This document shows, in pieces, positions 8,533 through 15,864 of a stretch of 64,000 nt of DNA. Both the position numbers and the translations under genes were made by a program. The notes under the pieces were generated by a model, which was not told where the DNA came from, did not search any database, and saw only the letters and a list, made by a program, of their open reading frames with translations. Numbering within the stretch: position 1 is the stretch's first letter; each line of letters starts with the position of its first letter. Origin of the DNA: Cnuella takakiae (GTDB lineage Bacteria; Bacteroidota; Bacteroidia; Chitinophagales; Chitinophagaceae). Location of the stretch: NCBI RefSeq assembly GCF_001953305.1, contig NZ_MTFE01000010.1:2849740-2913739 (forward strand). Direction: 5' to 3'.

Positions 8533-10032
8533 ATCTACTTTAGTAACCTTGATCACGTTGGTAGGCAGGTGCAGGTCTACGGGAGTAGAGCCGGTGTTTA
8601 CCACCACGTCGCTGGGTTTGATAAAGCCACGTTCCTTCAGAATATCGATCTGGTCTTTCACGATATCATCCAGGCTTTCTTCTTCGCCGTAGTAAAAAGC
8701 GCGCACACCCCAGCTCAGGCTCAATTGGTTTACCAGCGAACGTTCTTTGGTAAAGATGTAGAGCGGTGATTTGGGACGGTAGGAAGAGAGCATAAAGGCG
8801 GTATAGCCGCTCTGGGTCATACCCAAGATGGCATCTGCACGTACGTCGCGGGCCAGCTTACAGGCATTGTAGCAGATGGCATCGCTGAGGAAAGAAGGGG
8901 AGTGGGGCTGGGGCACCAGGTCTTCTTCGCGGTTGTAGCGGTACTCGGTACGTTCCACCTCGCCAATGATCTTGCGCATGGTTTGCACTACCAGCGCCGG
9001 GTGCTGGCCGGTAGCGGTTTCGCCACTCAGCATTACGGCGTCGGCACCTTCCAGAACGGCATTGGCAACGTCGGTGATTTCGGAGCGGTTGGGTTTCACG
9101 CGGTCGATCATGCTTTCCATCATTTGCGTAGCCACAATTACGGGCTTGGCACGGTGGATACACTTGCGGATGATATCGCGCTGGGCCATGGGTACCTTCT
9201 CTACCGGCAGTTCCACACCCAGGTCGCCACGGGCTACCATTACGGCATCCGACTCCACCACAATATTGCGGAGGTCTACCATCGCTGAGGGCATCTCGAT
9301 TTTAGCGATCACCTTAATGGTGCTGTTGCGTTCGGCCAGCCGGCGCTTCAGGTCGATGATGTCTTCGGCTTTGCGCACAAAAGAAAGGGCAACCCAGTCG
9401 ATCTGCTGATCGATGATGAAATCCAGGTCAATGATGTCCTTTTCCGTCATTGAAGGAAGCGAAATCTTGGTATCAGGCAGGTTTACCCCTTTTTTGGGGC
9501 GGAGGGTGCCGCCATAGGTTACCTGTACCTTCACCTCGTCCTGGGCAGTGATCTCGGTAACCACTACTTCCAGTTTACCATCGTCAATCAGGATCTTGTT
9601 GCCTACTTCCACGTCCTTGTGCAGGTCGGGGTAGCTTACATAAATCTTTTCCTTCGTGCCTACTACTTTTTCCTTTGAAGTAAAAGTGAGGATATCGCCG
9701 GGAGCAATTTCCAGTGCACCGTTCTCGATTTCACCTACCCGTAGCTTGGGGCCTTGCAGGTCGCCGAGAATGGAAATATTGTAAGGTTCGGTTTTGTTGA
9801 TGTTGCGGATATGCTCAATGATCTGGGCCTTGTTTTCATGATCGCCGTGCGAGAAGTTGAGGCGGAAAACGTTTACACCGGCTTTAACCAGTTCGAGCAG
9901 CTTTTCATAAGTATCGCATGCAGGGCCTACGGTGGCTACGATCTTGGTACGGTGTCCCACATGATCGAGGCCGGCCTGCACATCCATTTCCTTATGCAGG
10001 TATTTGGAAAGATTTTGTGACATATACTTCAT
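8530..10032 (-). CDS. pyk: Pyruvate kinase
   Basis: Converts phosphoenolpyruvate and ADP to pyruvate and ATP, the last step of glycolysis. The 500-residue protein has the TIM-barrel start RTKIVATVGPA, the strand motif VFRLNFSHGDH, the B domain, the active-site stretch VIAKIEMPSAM with the catalytic Lys (signature of pyruvate kinase), MVARGDLGVELP, and the C-terminal domain ending VIKVTKV. I take ATG 10032 (MKYMSQN); ATG 10023 is also possible, and a TTG at 10047 lies inside a hairpin. pfkA lies directly upstream on the same strand, but a terminator separates them. Confidence 0.96.
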   Translation of the reverse strand: MKYMSQNLSKYLHKEMDVQAGLDHVGHRTKIVATVGPACDTYEKLLELVKAGVNVFRLNFSHGDHENKAQIIEHIRNINKTEPYNISILGDLQGPKLRVGEIENGALEIAPGDILTFTSKEKVVGTKEKIYVSYPDLHKDVEVGNKILIDDGKLEVVVTEITAQDEVKVQVTYGGTLRPKKGVNLPDTKISLPSMTEKDIIDLDFIIDQQIDWVALSFVRKAEDIIDLKRRLAERNSTIKVIAKIEMPSAMVDLRNIVVESDAVMVARGDLGVELPVEKVPMAQRDIIRKCIHRAKPVIVATQMMESMIDRVKPNRSEITDVANAVLEGADAVMLSGETATGQHPALVVQTMRKIIGEVERTEYRYNREEDLVPQPHSPSFLSDAICYNACKLARDVRADAILGMTQSGYTAFMLSSYRPKSPLYIFTKERSLVNQLSLSWGVRAFYYGEEESLDDIVKDQIDILKERGFIKPSDVVVNTGSTPVDLHLPTNVIKVTKVD

Positions 10033-10036
10033 TATT

Positions 10037-10055
10037 CCCGTGGGCAACCCACGGG
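10037..10055 (-). promoter_or_regulatory. 5'-UTR hairpin before pyk start
   Basis: A perfect 8-bp G+C-rich stem (10037-10044 with 10048-10055) with a 3-base loop ends four bases upstream of the pyk ATG at 10032 on the minus strand. Its position suggests control of ribosome access; this is inferred. Confidence 0.45.
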
Positions 10056-10080
10056 TTGTTGCGAAAAAATCTGATTATAC

Positions 10081-10115
10081 AAAAAGAAAAAGGCATACCA
10101 CACTGGGCTGCCTTT
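10081..10115 (-). terminator. Terminator of pfkA
   Basis: A 7-bp stem (10089-10095 with 10109-10115) is followed on the minus strand by a T-rich tract (10081-10090), ten bases beyond the pfkA stop. It would uncouple pfkA from pyk or allow read-through control. Confidence 0.65.
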
Positions 10116-10124
10116 GCAAAATGC

Positions 10125-11108
10125 TTAGCTGGCGAGGATCTTCACGATCTTCATCCACTCTTCGCTGATGGTACCTTTTTTCTTGCCAATGTTTTCGAGG
10201 GGCACGTAGTTCATGCGGTTGTTCATGATGCCTACAAACACATTGTGGCGGCCTTCGAGCAGGCTTTCCACGGCGTGGTAACCCATGCGGCTGGCAATGA
10301 GGCGGTCGATAGCGGAGGGAGAGCCACCACGCTGGATGTGACCGAGGATACAAACGCGGGCATCGATCTGGGGCATGCGGGCACGAACGGCCTTTGCCAC
10401 TTCGTTGGCACCACCAAATTCGTCGCCTTCGGCAACTACGATGATGTTTACCAGCTTTTTGCGGCGCTCTTTTTCAACCAGCGAGTTGATTACTTCCTCG
10501 ATGTCTGTTTTGCGTTCGGGAATGAGGATGCTTTCGGCACCGGTGGCAATACCACTGTGCAGGGCAATATACCCGGCATCGCGGCCCATCACTTCCACAA
10601 TGAAGAGGCGGTCGTGGGCATCCGCGGTATCGCGGATTTTGTCGATGGCTTCAATGGCGGTATTCACAGCTGTGTCGAAGCCAATGGTGAAGTCGGTACC
10701 AACAATGTCTTTATCGATGGTGCCGGCCAAACCTACACAGGGGATATTGTATTCTTTACTGAGGGCAAGTGCGCCTTTGAACGATCCGTCGCCACCAATA
10801 ACAACGAGGCCGTCGATGCCTCTTTTTGCCAGGATATCATATCCTTTTTTGCGGCCTTCGGGAGTGTAAAATTCCTTGCAACGGGCGGTTTTCAGGATGG
10901 TACCACCACGCTGGATGATATTGGCTACTGAGCGGGATTCCATCTTGAAGAGATCATCTTCAATCAATCCCTGGTAGCCACGCATAACGCCGTATACTTC
11001 CAATCCATTGTACAACCCCGTCCGAACCACCGCTCTGACAGCTGCGTTCATACCGGGTGAGTCGCCTCCGGAGGTCAGCACAGCAATGCGGCTAACTTTT
11101 TTTTGCAT
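10125..11108 (-). CDS. pfkA: 6-phosphofructokinase, ATP-dependent type
   Basis: A 327-residue phosphofructokinase, the committed step of glycolysis. TSGGDSPGMNAAVRA opens the protein; GGDGS (105-109) with Gly at the position that is Asp in PPi enzymes marks ATP dependence; MGRDAGYIAL, GGSPSAIDR and other substrate-site motifs are present. The catalytic loop reads AGTIDKD (128-134) where most family members have PGTIDND, so Pro and Asn are changed while the catalytic Asp (D132) remains. The DNA supports this reading. Placed directly upstream of pyk, coupling the two irreversible glycolytic steps. Confidence 0.95.
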   Translation of the reverse strand: MQKKVSRIAVLTSGGDSPGMNAAVRAVVRTGLYNGLEVYGVMRGYQGLIEDDLFKMESRSVANIIQRGGTILKTARCKEFYTPEGRKKGYDILAKRGIDGLVVIGGDGSFKGALALSKEYNIPCVGLAGTIDKDIVGTDFTIGFDTAVNTAIEAIDKIRDTADAHDRLFIVEVMGRDAGYIALHSGIATGAESILIPERKTDIEEVINSLVEKERRKKLVNIIVVAEGDEFGGANEVAKAVRARMPQIDARVCILGHIQRGGSPSAIDRLIASRMGYHAVESLLEGRHNVFVGIMNNRMNYVPLENIGKKKGTISEEWMKIVKILAS

Positions 11109-11510
11109 TTCTTAATTAATTTCTAAAGAAACTGGTCTACAGTTAGTGATTATTCAGTGTCTTGCGGGCTCAAAAATAAGGTTTTGTGTTTAGCTAACGC
11201 ATTTAATAAACCAGCATTTGATAAATACGAAAAACCCGTCACGCATAAACCGGTAGAAGCACTTATTGCTGTTTTGGAAAATAAATATATGGGCCCAAGC
11301 CGACATTGGTTTTTCGTTTTCATCGCTGCAAAACTGCCTGAATGTTTGGAATTAATGCATGGTGAAAAAATGGGGTCTGTAAAAATGGCAATGAGGTAGG
11401 TACACCACAGATTAGTAGTTTTGAAGCAGCCGAGGTGCAAGGCATTGGCATCTTAGACCTTATATAATATGGCATGGTTCATGGGAAAAGAAGCAGGAGA
11501 ACCTAAAGGC
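11109..11510. other. Intergenic region without confident gene
   Basis: About 400 A+T-rich bases between the divergent pfkA and lipoprotein starts. An 80-codon plus-strand ORF (11157-11399) and a 96-codon minus ORF (11150-11440) overlap each other; neither has a recognisable domain, signal or start context. The region probably holds the two promoters. I see no clear TAnnTTTG box. Confidence 0.5.
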
Positions 11511-12047
11511 ATGAAAATTCCCTGGAAATACGTGGCATTGTTAACAGCTGTAGTCGTGGTGGCCTGTACCAAAGAGTGGCCGGCGCGAAAAGCCGCATCT
11601 CTGAACGGGAAGGGCGGTGATGGGAATGCCGTGTTCGCATCCGAATGGACCACCATTTCAAAATGGAAAAAAGACCAAAAGGGTTTCTTTGCCGAACAGT
11701 CGTTGAAAAGCAATGCCCAAAAAGGCAAGGTCCTGCTGTTTGCCCGCAACCTATGGGCTGCCGACTCTGGGTACAACGGCGATGATATGCCACTGCAACT
11801 GCCTTTAAACTTTCTCCCTTACAACGATCAGCCCGGTCTTACCGAAACCTGGCAATACGAACTTCAGGGTAATAAACTCCGTGTAAACCTGGAAGTTGCC
11901 GGCGTAGAAAAAGCCGAACCCCGCGAAGTAGCTGTACGCTACGTGGTTATTCCTGATGAAATGTGGCAGGAGCTTTCCGTTGCCAACCCCGATACGGCAA
12001 GTATGCCTTACGAGGATTTGGTAGCCAAGCTGGATATCAAACCCTGA
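11511..12047 (+). CDS. Lipoprotein of unknown function
   Basis: A 178-residue lipoprotein. From the ATG at 11511 the sequence MKIPWKYVALLTAVVVVACT is a textbook type II signal with lipobox VVAC; the ORF's upstream ATG at 11469 would bury it behind 14 extra residues. The mature part has a beta-rich segment including QYELQGNKLRVNLEV. No family recognised. It stands alone between pfkA and an RmlD-like gene. Confidence 0.7.
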   Translation: MKIPWKYVALLTAVVVVACTKEWPARKAASLNGKGGDGNAVFASEWTTISKWKKDQKGFFAEQSLKSNAQKGKVLLFARNLWAADSGYNGDDMPLQLPLNFLPYNDQPGLTETWQYELQGNKLRVNLEVAGVEKAEPREVAVRYVVIPDEMWQELSVANPDTASMPYEDLVAKLDIKP

Positions 12048-12077
12048 TGCGCAATTAATCCTATTAATAGGGTAAAA

Positions 12078-12119
12078 AGCTGTTGGCCCTTTGCTGTTAG
12101 CTTTTAACCTTGTGCTTTC
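12078..12119. repeat. Weak heptameric array
   Basis: Six phased units: agctgtt, ggccctt, tgctgtt, agctttt, aaccttg, tgctttc. Weaker than the others, but it lies 30 bases after a stop codon like the rest of the class. Confidence 0.4.
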
Positions 12120-12217
12120 ACCTGACCATTTTAGCAAAGCATAGGTAACCAACAACAATAAACCCCTTCACTGGCTATTACAAAAGCAGGTGAACTGAAT
12201 ACCAAAATTAAAAACGG

Positions 12218-12254
12218 AAGGCTGCTCCTGATTCAGGGTGCAGCCTTTATTTTG
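12218..12254 (+). terminator. Terminator-like hairpin abutting a start codon
   Basis: Stem 12218-12225 with 12240-12247, plus an inner 4-bp stem, is followed by TTATTTTG. Only about five bases separate it from the ATG at 12260, so it is either the terminator of the upstream lipoprotein transcript or a leader attenuator of the reductase gene. Confidence 0.5.
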
Positions 12255-12259
12255 CCTTC

Positions 12260-13159
12260 ATGGAAACCGTACTGATTACCGGCGCCAATGGCTTTGTAGG
12301 ATTTTACCTCACCCGTCACCTGCTGCGCAAAGACTACCGGGTAGTGGCTACCGGGCAGGGCGCCAACCGCCTGCCCTATGCACAAGCTAATTTCGAGTGC
12401 CATACCATGGATTTTACAAATCCCTCCGATGTAGCGGAAGTATTCAGGGCTACACAACCCGCCATTGTTGTACATGGTGGTGCCCTGACCAAACCCGATG
12501 ATTGTGCCCTGAACCCGGATGCCGCAGTGACCGTAAATGTGGAGGGCACCCGCAATATGCTCCTGGCTGCAGCTGGTGTCAATGCCTATTTTCTATACCT
12601 CTCTACCGACTTTGTTTTTGCCGGCAACCAGGATACTTATGCAGAAAATGATCGGCCACAGCCGGTAAATTTTTATGGCGAAACAAAGGCAGCAGCCGAG
12701 CAACTGGTGCAACAGTACGCCGGTACATGGGCCATAGCCCGTCCCATCTTATTATATGGTGTGCCGCAAACAGGCAAGCAAAATATCCTTACCATGGTGG
12801 CTTCTGCCTTAAAGGAAGGCCGGATGCTTAAGCTGTTTACCGATCAGCAACGTTTGCCCACCTATATCGAAGATTTCACCTGGGGATTGGAACAAATGAT
12901 AGCCAAACAAGCTGCCGGCATTTATCATTTCTGCGGAACGGATGCCCTTTCACCATTTGATATGGGCATCAGGGTAGCCCATTACCTTGGTTATGACAAA
13001 AGCCTGATAGCAACCGCTACTGCCGCCGATTTTCACCAGCCTGCCGCCAGGCCACCGCGCACCATGTTCAGGCTGGAAAAAGTAATAAAAGAGTTTGGCT
13101 ACAGGCCGACTTCATTTGCTGAAGGCATGCGGAAGACTTTGGAGGGTTGGAAGCGGTAA
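12260..13159 (+). CDS. Extended SDR, dTDP-4-dehydrorhamnose reductase-like
   Basis: A 299-residue NAD(P)-dependent sugar-nucleotide reductase/epimerase. GANGFVG (8-14) is the Rossmann GxxGxxG; the catalytic set is ST at about 115-116 and Y139-G-E-T-K143. The RmlD-like order VVHGGALTKPDDCALNP, FYGETKAAAEQ and LPTYIEDFTWGL fits the RmlD substrate-binding family. There are no rmlABC genes beside it, so the true substrate is open; some Bacteroidota paralogues act on other deoxysugars. Confidence 0.82.
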   Translation: METVLITGANGFVGFYLTRHLLRKDYRVVATGQGANRLPYAQANFECHTMDFTNPSDVAEVFRATQPAIVVHGGALTKPDDCALNPDAAVTVNVEGTRNMLLAAAGVNAYFLYLSTDFVFAGNQDTYAENDRPQPVNFYGETKAAAEQLVQQYAGTWAIARPILLYGVPQTGKQNILTMVASALKEGRMLKLFTDQQRLPTYIEDFTWGLEQMIAKQAAGIYHFCGTDALSPFDMGIRVAHYLGYDKSLIATATAADFHQPAARPPRTMFRLEKVIKEFGYRPTSFAEGMRKTLEGWKR

Positions 13160-13174
13160 GTGTTATTGTTTTTC

Positions 13175-13207
13175 ACGCAAAGGCGCAGAGGAGCAAAGAG
13201 CGCAAAG
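13175..13207. repeat. Octameric repeat, CGCAAAG type
   Basis: Units acgcaaag, gcgcagag, gagcaaag, then a looser agcgcaaag, 15 bases after the stop of the reductase gene. Same family as the array at 53331 in the opposite sense. Confidence 0.6.
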
Positions 13208-13279
13208 GTTTTTGATAAATTTTGAATGCCTTCATTAATTACCCATTTCAGTTAAGTTTTATAAGTACTACTTGCTATA

Positions 13280-13323
13280 AAGAAAAAGTCCGGGCGCTCA
13301 TAACCATACCCGGACTTTTTCTT
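13280..13323. terminator. Bidirectional terminator
   Basis: Perfect 15-bp inverted repeat (13280-13294 with 13309-13323), 14-base loop, with five As and five Ts at the outer ends. It separates the convergent reductase and arginase genes. Confidence 0.92.
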
Positions 13324-13355
13324 ATAAATCCTTTTAAAATCCTGTAAATCAACGG

Positions 13356-14303
13356 TTATGACATCATCAGCACATTTACGCTCCTTTGTAAAATATTAAA
13401 GGCAATCTCAGCCATCAGGTTTTCCTTGTCCAGTGTGGGGTTTACTTCCGTTACCTCAAGACAGCAAACCTTGCGGTTTTGCATCAGCTTGCTCACCAGG
13501 TCTTCGGCTTCGCGTTCGCGGAGGCCGTTGCCTACAGGTGTACCCGTGCCTTTTGAAATTGAAGAGTCCATGGAGTCCACATCAAAAGACACATAGATAT
13601 CGGTACAGTCGCTCAGGTAGCGGGTTACCACTTTAAAGATGCTTTCCACGCCTTTGTTGCGCACTTCTTTAACCGTGATCACCTTGATGCCGTACTTCTC
13701 GATCAGCGCCCGCTCTTCTTTTTCATAATCACGCAAGGCAATAAAAACAACATCTTCAGGTAACACCTTCGGAGCGATCTTGCCCAGGTTCTTCAGCTTG
13801 TTCCAAAGTTTGGCAGTCTCGGGGTCCAGGTCGTGGACCGCCATTTCGGGGTTGTCTTCGTTGATGGTTGCCGCCAGCGGCATGCCATGCATATTGCCCG
13901 AAGGTGTGGTATAAGGTGTATGCAGATCGGCATGCGCATCGATCCAAACCACACCCAGCTTGCTTTCGGGCTTGGCCATTTTGATTCCGGCGATGGTGCC
14001 GCCTGCATTGGAGTGGTCGCCGCTGATCACCACAGGAAAAAAGCCCTGGCGCAGGGTATCGTGTACGGCCTTGCTGATCTTTTCGTACATGGACACCACA
14101 CCCTTGATCCTTTTGGCATATGGCGATTCGATGGGTTCGTACAGCAGCTTGTTTTCGTGTGGAATTTTTTCACAGGGAAAATGAATGAAAAAAGAACTCA
14201 TGAAATCGAGCGATGCAATCTTGATGGCTTCAATACCCAGGGAAGCGCCACGGGTGCCGGCGCCGATTTCGGATGGAACTTCGATGATTTTTATATTCTT
14301 CAT
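13356..14303 (-). CDS. Arginase family protein
   Basis: A 315-residue ureohydrolase that hydrolyses arginine to ornithine and urea. The binuclear manganese ligands are all visible: H97 in SGDHS, D122-H124-D126 in DAHADLHTP, and D241/D243 in SFDVDSMD. The C-terminal TPVGNGLREREAE is typical of arginases rather than agmatinases. It is monocistronic; no ornithine pathway or urease gene is beside it. Confidence 0.9.
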   Translation of the reverse strand: MKNIKIIEVPSEIGAGTRGASLGIEAIKIASLDFMSSFFIHFPCEKIPHENKLLYEPIESPYAKRIKGVVSMYEKISKAVHDTLRQGFFPVVISGDHSNAGGTIAGIKMAKPESKLGVVWIDAHADLHTPYTTPSGNMHGMPLAATINEDNPEMAVHDLDPETAKLWNKLKNLGKIAPKVLPEDVVFIALRDYEKEERALIEKYGIKVITVKEVRNKGVESIFKVVTRYLSDCTDIYVSFDVDSMDSSISKGTGTPVGNGLREREAEDLVSKLMQNRKVCCLEVTEVNPTLDKENLMAEIAFNILQRSVNVLMMS

Positions 14304-14409
14304 GCAACCGTATTTGGTGAGGGAAGCATGGCGGTATGCCGGTGCTTGCCGGCAGAAATGAAAAGCCTACGCGGGAGTGGGATCATACGGAACAATTGGC
14401 AAATACCGA

Positions 14410-14444
14410 AGACCATGGTTCATCGTACATAGACCATGGTCTTT
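14410..14444. repeat. Heptameric array C (NNNNCAT)
   Basis: Five units: agaccat, ggttcat, cgtacat, agaccat, ggtcttt. Four end in CAT. The outermost units also pair as an inverted repeat. Confidence 0.65.
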
Positions 14445-14698
14445 GGCAGTGCAAATCTTTATTTCCCCTGGAAGCGCAGGCTGCTTGCTTCCGGATGGTG
14501 GTGCAATATCGGTAATCGGGCCTAAAGGCAAAACCAGCACCGCCAGGGTGGGTTGTGGGTTTATACAAATATGCTATGGCGCAGGTGCCGGTACTGCAAT
14601 AAAGCCGGGTTCGTTTTGAACAAACCTTTTTTTAAATACGCTTTCAGTGGATAAATGAAAAATCTATTGGCTGCTTTCTTTTCAATCCAAAAAGAGCA

Positions 14699-14731
14699 AA
14701 ACCTATAAGGTTTAAAAAACCTTATAGGTTT
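14699..14731. repeat. ACCT-ATA-AGGT palindrome
   Basis: Perfect 15-bp inverted repeat (14699-14713 with 14717-14731). Each arm contains ACCTATAAGGT, itself a near-palindrome. The same element occurs at 19461. On the minus strand a T-rich tail follows, so it may end the stress-protein transcript. Confidence 0.8.
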
Positions 14732-14801
14732 ATCTACCAGCGCCAAGCTGCCCGCACCAGAAATCTAATATGGCAAATAGGTAAGCAGCCCGCTGCGAGC
14801 C

Positions 14802-15584
14802 CTATTCGTGTGCCGCCAAAATGGGCACAGGGCTTTCGTAAGCCAGCTTGCGGGTAGTGCTGGTTTTGTACAGGCTGGAGAAGATATTGCGTTGGCGCGG
14901 TACCGTGATCAGCAGGTCGATATTCTTATCGGTCACAAAGGTCTGTATCATCTCCTCCACATTGTAGGTGCCAATGAAGTAAAACTCAGGTTTGAACTCC
15001 TGGAACATCTCGGTGAGCTGGTTGCGTTGCGCCAGGAACTCCTCGGTGAGCGATACATAATGTTCGCTATTGACGTTTACCACATGGAGCGAAGGCTGGA
15101 ACAGTTGCAGCACTTTGCGAATGGGCACCACCGGGATAGAATGAGCCACATCTTTAAAATCGGAAGTCAGCGCCACATTTTTCAACTGCGTAAATTGGGC
15201 TGCCGGGGGCACAATCAGTACCGGGCACACGTTGCGCTCTGCAATTTTCAGGGTGTTGGAACCAAAAAATACCTGTTCGATCTTGCTTTTACCGGTAATA
15301 CCCATTACAATCAGTTCGGCGGCCAGGTGGCGGGCAAGCCGGTCGAGGCTATTGATGAAATCAGTGCTTTGCTCCGTACGGGTTTCCATTTTCACAGGCA
15401 CCAGCGCTGCCAGGTCTTTCTTCAACAGGTCCAGGTTTTCTGCAACCTGGGTCGCATCTTCTGATTTGTCGTACACATGAAACAGCACCAGGGTGGTATC
15501 GTAAGTGCCGTTTACCATACGGGCTGCGTAGCGGGCTGCGTTGTTGGCGGTGTCGGAAAAATCGGTCGGTACAATGATCGTCAT
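14802..15584 (-). CDS. Universal stress protein, tandem UspA domains
   Basis: A 260-residue cytosolic protein of two Usp domains. The first carries the ATP-binding pattern G-2x-G-9x-GSN in GITGKSKIEQVFFGSN and ends in CPVLIVP; the second is degenerate, with no such loop. Start at 15584 (MTIIVPTDFSD) matches the family; the ORF extends 15 codons upstream to 15629 without family support. The role is stress survival, exact partner unknown. Transcribed alone, away from smc. Confidence 0.88.
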   Translation of the reverse strand: MTIIVPTDFSDTANNAARYAARMVNGTYDTTLVLFHVYDKSEDATQVAENLDLLKKDLAALVPVKMETRTEQSTDFINSLDRLARHLAAELIVMGITGKSKIEQVFFGSNTLKIAERNVCPVLIVPPAAQFTQLKNVALTSDFKDVAHSIPVVPIRKVLQLFQPSLHVVNVNSEHYVSLTEEFLAQRNQLTEMFQEFKPEFYFIGTYNVEEMIQTFVTDKNIDLLITVPRQRNIFSSLYKTSTTRKLAYESPVPILAAHE

Positions 15585-15835
15585 ATTGGTTTCGGTTATT
15601 AATGGAAGGAAAAGATAGGTAAAAAACAATACAGAAGTGGTAGGGTTGCAGGTGCAGGCAGGCGCAACAGGTTTGCTGTAAAAACAGGCAGATGCTTTTC
15701 GGTAGCCAATGGGTTTTGAATTTAACCTACAGAATTACCCTTACAGTGCTAAAATATTCCGCATTTTTCCACTATAAGGCTTGCCTGGTGGATTTGGGGC
15801 AACGTTAAAAAAGGCAGGGGTTGAACCCTTTAATT

Positions 15836-15843
15836 TATATTTG
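15836..15843 (+). promoter_or_regulatory. Candidate -7 box of smc
   Basis: TATATTTG fits the Bacteroidota -7 consensus TAnnTTTG and sits 22 bases before the GTG chosen for smc. No convincing -33 TTTG at the usual spacing. The inferred transcript start excludes the upstream in-frame codons. Confidence 0.5.
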
Positions 15844-15864
15844 CACGTTCCAAAAAAATCCATA

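Larger units (their letters stand above)
14304..14801. other. Intergenic region with two repeat elements
   Basis: About 500 bases upstream of the arginase gene and downstream of the stress-protein gene. It contains the heptameric array at 14410 and the AACCTATAAGG palindrome at 14699. No ORF in it has protein-like features. Confidence 0.6.

Noticed and set aside
9918-10931. A 337-codon plus-strand frame across pfkA and its pyk border
   Set aside because: Antisense to the well-supported pfkA gene, with no motif and unnatural composition.
11157-11399. An 80-codon plus-strand frame between pfkA and a lipoprotein gene
   Set aside because: No domain, no start context, and an overlapping 96-codon frame on the other strand. 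Could be a real small gene but is not supported.
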